This document shows positions 6,848 to 10,130 of a stretch of DNA of 10,130 bases, one piece after another. Numbering within the stretch: the stretch's first letter is position 1; each line of letters starts with the position of its first letter. The notes beneath the pieces are model-generated. The model was not told where the DNA came from. It made no database searches and saw nothing but the letters and a program-made list of their open reading frames with translations. Source of the stretch: Limnohabitans sp. (GTDB taxonomy: Bacteria; Planctomycetota; Phycisphaerae; Phycisphaerales; SM1A02); NCBI GenBank assembly GCA_030054275.1, contig JASGCF010000094.1, positions 1 through 10,130 of the forward strand. The letters run 5' to 3'. A program made the position numbers and the translations under genes.

Positions 6848-7567
6848 TCACGCCTCGCCGCCCCGCACAAGCCGCTGGATCACTTCGAGTTCCGCGTCGA
6901 TGTCCTCGTCGCGGACGCCCTCGCGCGAAAGCAATTCCGCCAACATCGCCGCCAACCGTTTGCTCACCGTGCGCACGATGTTTGCGCCGTTCGCCGTCGC
7001 GACACCCGCCATCGGGCACGCGTCGGCATACGGCAGCCCATGCAACACATGCAGGCGGAAACATTCCCACCAGTTCTCACGATGTTCAGCGACAAGCCCC
7101 GCGCGCACGCGGTCGTGCGCCTCGGTGACAAGCGCGATTGCCCAAGCGCGCTCAAGCGCGGCCATCGCCGTCGGCTCGGTCGACGCTGCGATGTCGCCAG
7201 GCGTACCACCCGATTCGCCGCCGATGCCAGCATCGCCCCGCGCACGCCGACGCGACTCTGCGATCGCGCGGTTGCGGACATGAAGTAAGAGCCCATTCAG
7301 AAGCCAACGCCGCAGTGGAAGACCACTGGCGAGCCAACGCTCGAGATAATTCGCGTCACCGAGCCGTGCCGCGAAGAAGTCGTTCACGAGATCGGCTGAG
7401 TCGCCGAAGTTCCGCAGACTTGAACCCTTCACATAAGCGCGCAGCGGCTCGAAGTACCGCTCCATGACATGCCGCGCGACCTCGTCGTTCGCAACGCCGA
7501 CGCGCTCCGAAAGCCAAGTGGCGTGTGTGGTGGGGAAGTGGTCGCGCATTCGAGTTCCGTCGGTCAT
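6848..7567 (-). CDS. Planctomycete-type ECF RNA polymerase sigma factor (FPTTHxT start)
   Basis: A 239-residue sigma factor of the group that begins with a FPTTHW-like motif; here it is FPTTHAT at 11-17. Region 2 covers about 30-110: ARHVMERYFEPLRAYV, then DSADLVNDFFAARL and LRRWLLNGLLLHVRNRAIAESRRRAR. A Gly-rich linker spans 110-130. Region 4 covers about 135-215: ALERAWAIALVTEAHDRV, then LPYADACPMAGVATANGANIVRTVSKRL. The C-terminal tail (215-239) is acidic then basic, DEDIDAELEVIQRLVRGG, as is common in this group. The helix-turn-helix is divergent. ATG 7567 and ATG 7549 are both possible starts. The first gives the conserved motif a normal N-terminal flank and the second has a weak GGAA upstream. 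A four-copy direct repeat lies about 42 bases upstream. The gene that follows encodes an exported, possibly membrane-anchored, protein that could be its partner. Confidence 0.85.
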   Translation of the reverse strand: MTDGTRMRDHFPTTHATWLSERVGVANDEVARHVMERYFEPLRAYVKGSSLRNFGDSADLVNDFFAARLGDANYLERWLASGLPLRRWLLNGLLLHVRNRAIAESRRRARGDAGIGGESGGTPGDIAASTEPTAMAALERAWAIALVTEAHDRVRAGLVAEHRENWWECFRLHVLHGLPYADACPMAGVATANGANIVRTVSKRLAAMLAELLSREGVRDEDIDAELEVIQRLVRGGEA

Positions 7568-7654
7568 GGTCGCGAGATATGCACAAACGACGCGCGTATG
7601 CGCACGAACCACGACATAAAATCACGACATAAAACCACGACATAAAGCACGACA
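7568..7654 (-). promoter_or_regulatory. Probable promoter and control region of the FPTTHxT sigma gene
   Basis: An 87-base gap between the Fic stop and the sigma start on the same strand, half of it occupied by the direct repeat. The T-rich repeat units would sit upstream of a start site in the 42 bases between the last repeat and the ATG. I do not see a confident -35/-10 pair. The placement, not a motif match, is the reason to call it regulatory. Confidence 0.4.
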
Positions 7655-7659
7655 TCAAT
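7610..7659. repeat. Four-copy direct repeat CACGACATAAAAY upstream of a sigma gene
   Basis: The 8-mer CACGACAT occurs at 7610, 7623, 7636 and 7648, spaced 13, 13 and 12 bases. The first three copies continue as AAAA or AAAG; the last reads CAAT. On the minus strand it reads as repeated ATGTCGTG separated by T-rich stretches. It fills the space between the Fic stop (7655-7657) and the sigma start (7567) and is clearly more AT-rich than its surroundings. Near one helical turn, such spacing suits cooperative binding by a regulator. It could also be a slippage expansion. No longer array or spacer variation is present, so it is not CRISPR. Confidence 0.8.
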
Positions 7660-8767
7660 CGGAAATCTCGTAACTCGTACTTCGACCGCCGCGGTCGGAT
7701 CGACGCAAGACACCCTTCTCGATCAAATCGTTGAGATCGCGGAGCGCCGTATCTCCGGAACACTTCGAAAGCTTCGCCCACTTTGCGGCGGTGAGATTTC
7801 CCTCAAAACCAAGTAGAAATCGGCGCAAAACCCGCACTTGGCGCGTGTTGAATGCGACCCCGGCGTGGCGCGTCCAAAACGCGGATCGGAGCGACACTTC
7901 GGCAGCGGAAGCGAGCCCGCGTTCGATCGCGCGCTCGACGCATGCGATGTACCACGCGAGCCAATCGGAGATATCAAGCGTGCCCCGCTGCGTGCGCTCG
8001 AGCGTGTCGTAGTAGTTCTGCCGCTCTGCGGCGATCTGGCTTGAAACGCTGTAAAAGCGACCCGCCTGACCATCGGTGCGCGCGATGACGAGATCACCGA
8101 TCGCGCGCGCGATGCGGCCGTTGCCATCCGAGAATGGATGGATGGTGACGAACCAAAGATGTGCGAGACCCGAGTGAACGATCGGATCGGCAGCAACTTC
8201 CTGTTCGAGCCACGCCAGAAACAGCGCCATTTCGCGTTTGACACGCTTGGGTGGCGGGGCTTCAAAGTGCACCTTCTGCCGACCGTGCGGACCCGAGAGG
8301 ACTCTCATCGGCCCCGTGGCCTTGGTTCGCCACTTGCCAACCTCGATACGAGAAAGTCCGCTGAAACCAGTGGGAAAGAGTGCGGCATGCCAAGAGCAAA
8401 GTCGTTGTTCGTCAAGCGGTGACTTGCTCTTCCAAAGCGCGTCAAGCAACACTTCGACAAGACCCTCGACCGATCGACTTGCCGCTTTTGGCTTTGCAAT
8501 TTCAATACCGAGGCGCCGCGCGAAACTCGAGCGCACCGAGTCTTCTGCCAACTGTTCACCCTCGATTTCGCTCGTCCGAAGAGCGTCTTCCGTGAGACAC
8601 GCAAGAGTGGCTTCATCACGCTGTGCGAGCCCAAGCAGATCGAGTCGAGCAAGCAACCGACCACGGGCTTCATGAACACGGGCAAGCATTGGCGCCAAGC
8701 GAGCGGAATCGAAACGGAACTCGGGCCAACGAGCGAGTTGCCAGATGTAGAAATTTTCACCGCGCAT
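7655..8767 (-). CDS. Fic-domain protein AMPylator, self-inhibited class, with C-terminal winged helix
   Basis: A 370-residue cytoplasmic protein. Fic domains usually transfer AMP from ATP to a hydroxyl on a target protein. The N-terminal part (FYIWQLARWPEFRFD, 6-20) matches the DUF4172-like region of many standalone Fic proteins. An inhibitory-helix motif, TSEIEG (65-70), fits (S/T)xxxE(G/N); its Glu69 would block the second Arg of the Fic motif. The flap region is MRVLSGPHGRQKVHFEAPP (154-172). The catalytic motif HPFSDGNGRIAR (210-221) is intact, with His210 and Arg218/Arg221. Residues about 305-370 form a winged-helix-like domain (LTAAKWAKLSKCSGDTALRDL). This implies DNA binding or target recognition. 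ATG 8767 was chosen because similarity begins there; the frame is open to 8857 but that part is Cys-rich and crosses a dyad. The gene is divergent from the sigma-VIT pair. With the inhibitory helix inside the protein, no separate antitoxin is needed. The target is unknown. Confidence 0.92.
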   Translation of the reverse strand: MRGENFYIWQLARWPEFRFDSARLAPMLARVHEARGRLLARLDLLGLAQRDEATLACLTEDALRTSEIEGEQLAEDSVRSSFARRLGIEIAKPKAASRSVEGLVEVLLDALWKSKSPLDEQRLCSWHAALFPTGFSGLSRIEVGKWRTKATGPMRVLSGPHGRQKVHFEAPPPKRVKREMALFLAWLEQEVAADPIVHSGLAHLWFVTIHPFSDGNGRIARAIGDLVIARTDGQAGRFYSVSSQIAAERQNYYDTLERTQRGTLDISDWLAWYIACVERAIERGLASAAEVSLRSAFWTRHAGVAFNTRQVRVLRRFLLGFEGNLTAAKWAKLSKCSGDTALRDLNDLIEKGVLRRSDRGGRSTSYEISD

Positions 8768-8820
8768 CACGCGGAGAATACGCGGACAATGGAGGCACGC
8801 GAATTTATCGCCGCAAAATG

Positions 8821-8848
8821 TGCGGAGATTGGCGTATGGATCTCCGCA
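8821..8848. promoter_or_regulatory. Perfect 9-base inverted repeat, operator-like
   Basis: TGCGGAGAT (8821-8829) and ATCTCCGCA (8840-8848) are perfect reverse complements around a 10-base spacer. Arm centres are about two helical turns apart, as expected for a dimeric DNA-binding protein. A related half-site, GCGGAGA, lies at 8771-8777. The winged helix of the neighbouring Fic protein makes autoregulation conceivable, but that is inference. Confidence 0.6.
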
Positions 8849-8856
8849 AACTTCCA

Positions 8857-8885
8857 TTGTCGAAAGTTCTCAAATTTTGAGACAA
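8857..8885. promoter_or_regulatory. AT-rich palindrome upstream of the sigma-VIT genes
   Basis: TCTCAAA (8868-8874) and TTTGAGA (8876-8882) form a near-perfect palindrome with a one-base centre. TTGTC (8857-8861) and GACAA (8881-8885) add overlapping flanking arms. The element is strikingly AT-rich for this window and lies 55-83 bases before the sigma start. It could be an operator or overlap a promoter. The arms are too closely spaced to favour an RNA hairpin. Confidence 0.5.
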
Positions 8886-8927
8886 CCCCCGCATGGACTC
8901 CATCGGCGCGCCACCCGGACTTCCTCT

Positions 8928-8934
8928 GGGAGGA
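8928..8934 (+). promoter_or_regulatory. Strong Shine-Dalgarno sequence fixing the sigma start at 8941
   Basis: GGGAGGA ends 6 bases before the ATG at 8941. This favours that start over the in-frame ATG at 8893, whose extra 16 residues do not look like the sigma family. It is one of the few clear ribosome binding sites in the window. Confidence 0.75.
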
Positions 8935-8940
8935 CAGAAC

Positions 8941-9570
8941 ATGCATAACGACTGCTCCGATCTCGCGGCGCTTGACGCGGGAGACCGAGAGGCAGGCAAG
9001 CGGCTTTACGACCGACACGCCGCGTTGATCTTTGCGCTGTGTCGCACAGAGATCGGCGCGCGCGCGCAGGCCGACGCAGAGGACGCGGTGCAGGAAACAT
9101 TCCTGCGCGCGTTCCGAATGCGCGACCGCTTGACTGACTGCACGGGCTTCCGTTCGTGGCTCTATGCGATTGCGCGGCTCGTGTGCAAAGAACGCCGATC
9201 GTCGCGCGTGCGGGAACGCCGCGACATCGGTTACGCGCTCGACGCATCACGCGAAAGTTCGCACGGCGTTGCGCGCGAAGGAGCCACTCGAATGCCACCG
9301 CAAATCACACACTCGATGTTGGAGCGGCAATCTGGCGAAGCACCGACAGTGCCGCTGGAAAAGCAAGAGGCGATGCAGCGGCTCGGTCGCGCGATCGACA
9401 CGCTGCCCGAAGACATTCGCCTGGCCCTGCACCTCTTCTACATCGAACCAGATCCCGTCGACGCAGCGAAGCGCGCGCTTGGCATTTCACGCGCGCAGTT
9501 CTATCGACTCGTCACGCAAGCTCGACAACTTCTTGCCGCGCAACTTTCGCGCGAGGACCTCACGCCATGA
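8941..9570 (+). CDS. ECF-type RNA polymerase sigma factor paired with a VIT-domain membrane protein
   Basis: A 209-residue sigma-70 family factor with regions 2 and 4. Region 2 covers about 10-90: DLAALDAGDREAGKRLYDRH, then DAEDAVQETFLRAFRM and FRSWLYAIARLVCKERRSSR. A long linker (91-142) follows, including RESSHGVAREGA. Region 4 covers about 143-205, with AIDTLPEDIRLALHLFYIE and a helix-turn-helix DAAKRALGISRAQFYRLVTQAR. It should direct RNA polymerase to a specific promoter set. The stop overlaps the start of the next gene as ATGA, so the two products are probably made in a fixed ratio and may bind each other, the usual sigma and membrane regulator arrangement. It differs from both other sigma factors in the window in its region 4 sequence. 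Confidence 0.92.
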   Translation: MHNDCSDLAALDAGDREAGKRLYDRHAALIFALCRTEIGARAQADAEDAVQETFLRAFRMRDRLTDCTGFRSWLYAIARLVCKERRSSRVRERRDIGYALDASRESSHGVAREGATRMPPQITHSMLERQSGEAPTVPLEKQEAMQRLGRAIDTLPEDIRLALHLFYIEPDPVDAAKRALGISRAQFYRLVTQARQLLAAQLSREDLTP

Positions 9571-10130
9571 CTTCGGCGAACAACAACAATCACAACTCTG
9601 ACGCAGACGAAACGCCGAGCAGTGAACAGCCGATTCGCGGAGATCAACTCGATCAACTGCTGCGCGCGTGGCACAACAACAATGCGAACGCTGCGCGCGA
9701 AATGCGCGATCGCGTGATGGCGCGCGTCGAAGAAGATCGCACGCACGCAGCAGGCGCGACATCGATAAGCGTGCTCGCGAAGATCGGCTTCGGCCGCATC
9801 GCGTCGCTCGCAGCGATGCTTGCACTCATCGTGACACTCGCAACGCTCTTCGTGAAAAACACCGAGAAATCAGCGTTTGCAACGGGCGGCATTGCACAAG
9901 TTCCGGAAGGCGGCGCGCTCGATGCGCTCGACGACGATGGCGTTGCAATTGGTCCGTGCCCGCTGCAACACACCGATGTTGCGGTCGAAATCACGGGGCC
10001 ATTTGCACGAACCGTGGTGGAACAGACGTTCGCCAATCCCTATCCGCGCACGATTGAAGCGGTCTACACGTTTCCACTCTCAGAGCGCGCAGCCGTTGAT
10101 CGCATGACGATGATCGTGCGTGGGCCCGCA
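9567..10130 (+). CDS. Membrane-anchored VIT-domain protein, partial (runs off the window)
   Basis: The first 188 residues are present and no stop is reached. The N-terminus is Asn-rich (TSANNNNHNSDADE). A charged helical part follows, DQLDQLLRAWHNNNANAAREM (26-46), continuing to about residue 60. A transmembrane helix lies at about 77-96 (RIASLAAMLALIVTLATLFV). After a short Gly/Asp-rich stretch comes a VIT domain from about 132: LQHTDVAVEITGPFARTVVE, then QTFANPYPRTIEAVYTFPL and VDRMTMIV. VIT domains are usually followed by a von Willebrand A domain, which would lie beyond the window. The start is fixed by the ATGA overlap and by GAGGA at 9553-9557. The layout (short cytoplasmic helical part, one membrane helix, large outer domain) resembles membrane anti-sigma factors, so it may hold or release the upstream sigma factor. 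That role is inferred. No signal peptidase site is obvious. Confidence 0.85.
   Translation, partial: MTSANNNNHNSDADETPSSEQPIRGDQLDQLLRAWHNNNANAAREMRDRVMARVEEDRTHAAGATSISVLAKIGFGRIASLAAMLALIVTLATLFVKNTEKSAFATGGIAQVPEGGALDALDDDGVAIGPCPLQHTDVAVEITGPFARTVVEQTFANPYPRTIEAVYTFPLSERAAVDRMTMIVRGPA

Larger units (their letters stand above)
8768..8940. promoter_or_regulatory. Divergent intergenic control region between Fic and sigma-VIT genes
   Basis: A 173-base region separates the divergent Fic and sigma genes and must hold both promoters if each has its own. Its middle is AT-rich compared with the flanking genes and holds two perfect inverted repeats, listed separately. GCGGAGA occurs at 8771-8777 and again inside the first dyad at 8822-8828. 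CCGCA (8811-8815) also pairs with the dyad's TGCGG across 5 bases. The plus-strand gene has a strong Shine-Dalgarno sequence at 8928-8934. A weak sigma-70-like pair on the minus strand (TTGTCT, then GACAAT after 18 bases) overlaps the AT-rich dyad but is only four of six matches each. Confidence 0.55.

Noticed and set aside
6584..6870. Other minus-strand frames over the sigma-dockerin gap (ending 6578 and 6496)
   Set aside because: Translations are Arg/Cys-rich with no coding character, whereas the frame continuous with the DUF642-like gene has a membrane helix and GC-rich third positions.
6453..7288. Two long plus-strand open frames of about 270 codons
   Set aside because: They are antisense to the FPTTHxT sigma gene and the DUF642-like gene, have Arg/Ser/Ala-rich low-quality translations and show no motif. 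High GC keeps them open by chance.
7610..7659. Minimal CRISPR array, given the Csx29-like CHAT gene nearby
   Set aside because: Units of 12-13 bases have no spacers, and no Cas effector genes are present in the window.
8768..8857. 30-residue N-terminal extension of the Fic protein
   Set aside because: Its sequence is Cys-rich with no family resemblance and would cover the operator-like dyad. The conserved YIWQ start region begins just after the ATG at 8767.

Overview
The window looks like chromosomal DNA of a planctomycete, most likely of the Phycisphaerae type. Two secreted proteins end in paired dockerin-like repeats of the ADLSxLLxxWG form. One sigma factor has the FPTTHxT start seen in planctomycete ECF factors. 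ECF genes partnered with CHAT-TPR and VIT-domain proteins also fit. This assignment is inferred from protein style, not from a marker gene.

Layout. Seven genes lie on the minus strand and two on the plus strand. Reading the minus strand in its own direction: a self-inhibited Fic-domain AMPylator with a C-terminal winged helix (8767-7655); an ECF sigma factor preceded by a four-copy direct repeat (7567-6848); a secreted DUF642-like protein with a dockerin tail, whose frame stays open upstream through a possible membrane segment (6578-5814, possibly from 6833); a second ECF sigma factor (5741-5070); a small unrecognised protein X with a beta-sandwich-like end (4953-4312); a 943-residue TPR-CHAT cysteine peptidase (4315-1484); and a secreted subtilisin with a dockerin tail (1493-24). 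X and CHAT share an ATGA overlap. CHAT and the subtilisin overlap by 10 bases, with a Shine-Dalgarno sequence inside the CHAT gene. On the plus strand a third ECF sigma factor (8941-9570) shares an ATGA overlap with a membrane-anchored VIT-domain protein (9567 to the window end, partial). The Fic gene and the plus-strand pair are divergent across a 173-base region holding two perfect dyads.

The most interesting part is the sigma - X - CHAT - subtilisin module at 24-5741. It puts a transcription factor, a small possible adaptor or substrate, a caspase-like peptidase on a TPR scaffold and an exported serine peptidase into one apparently coupled unit. Type III-E CRISPR systems use a related arrangement, in which TPR-CHAT Csx29 cleaves Csx30 and this affects an RpoE-like sigma factor. 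No CRISPR array or effector is visible here, so any parallel is a hypothesis. Three unrelated-looking ECF sigma factors within 10 kb, each next to a different surface or signalling gene, suggest a region devoted to envelope or stress signalling.

Almost all of the window is coding. The non-coding gaps are 1-23, 4954-5069, 5742-5813, 6579-6847 (may be coding), 7568-7654 and 8768-8940. No rRNA, tRNA, insertion sequence, CRISPR array or convincing rho-independent terminator was seen.
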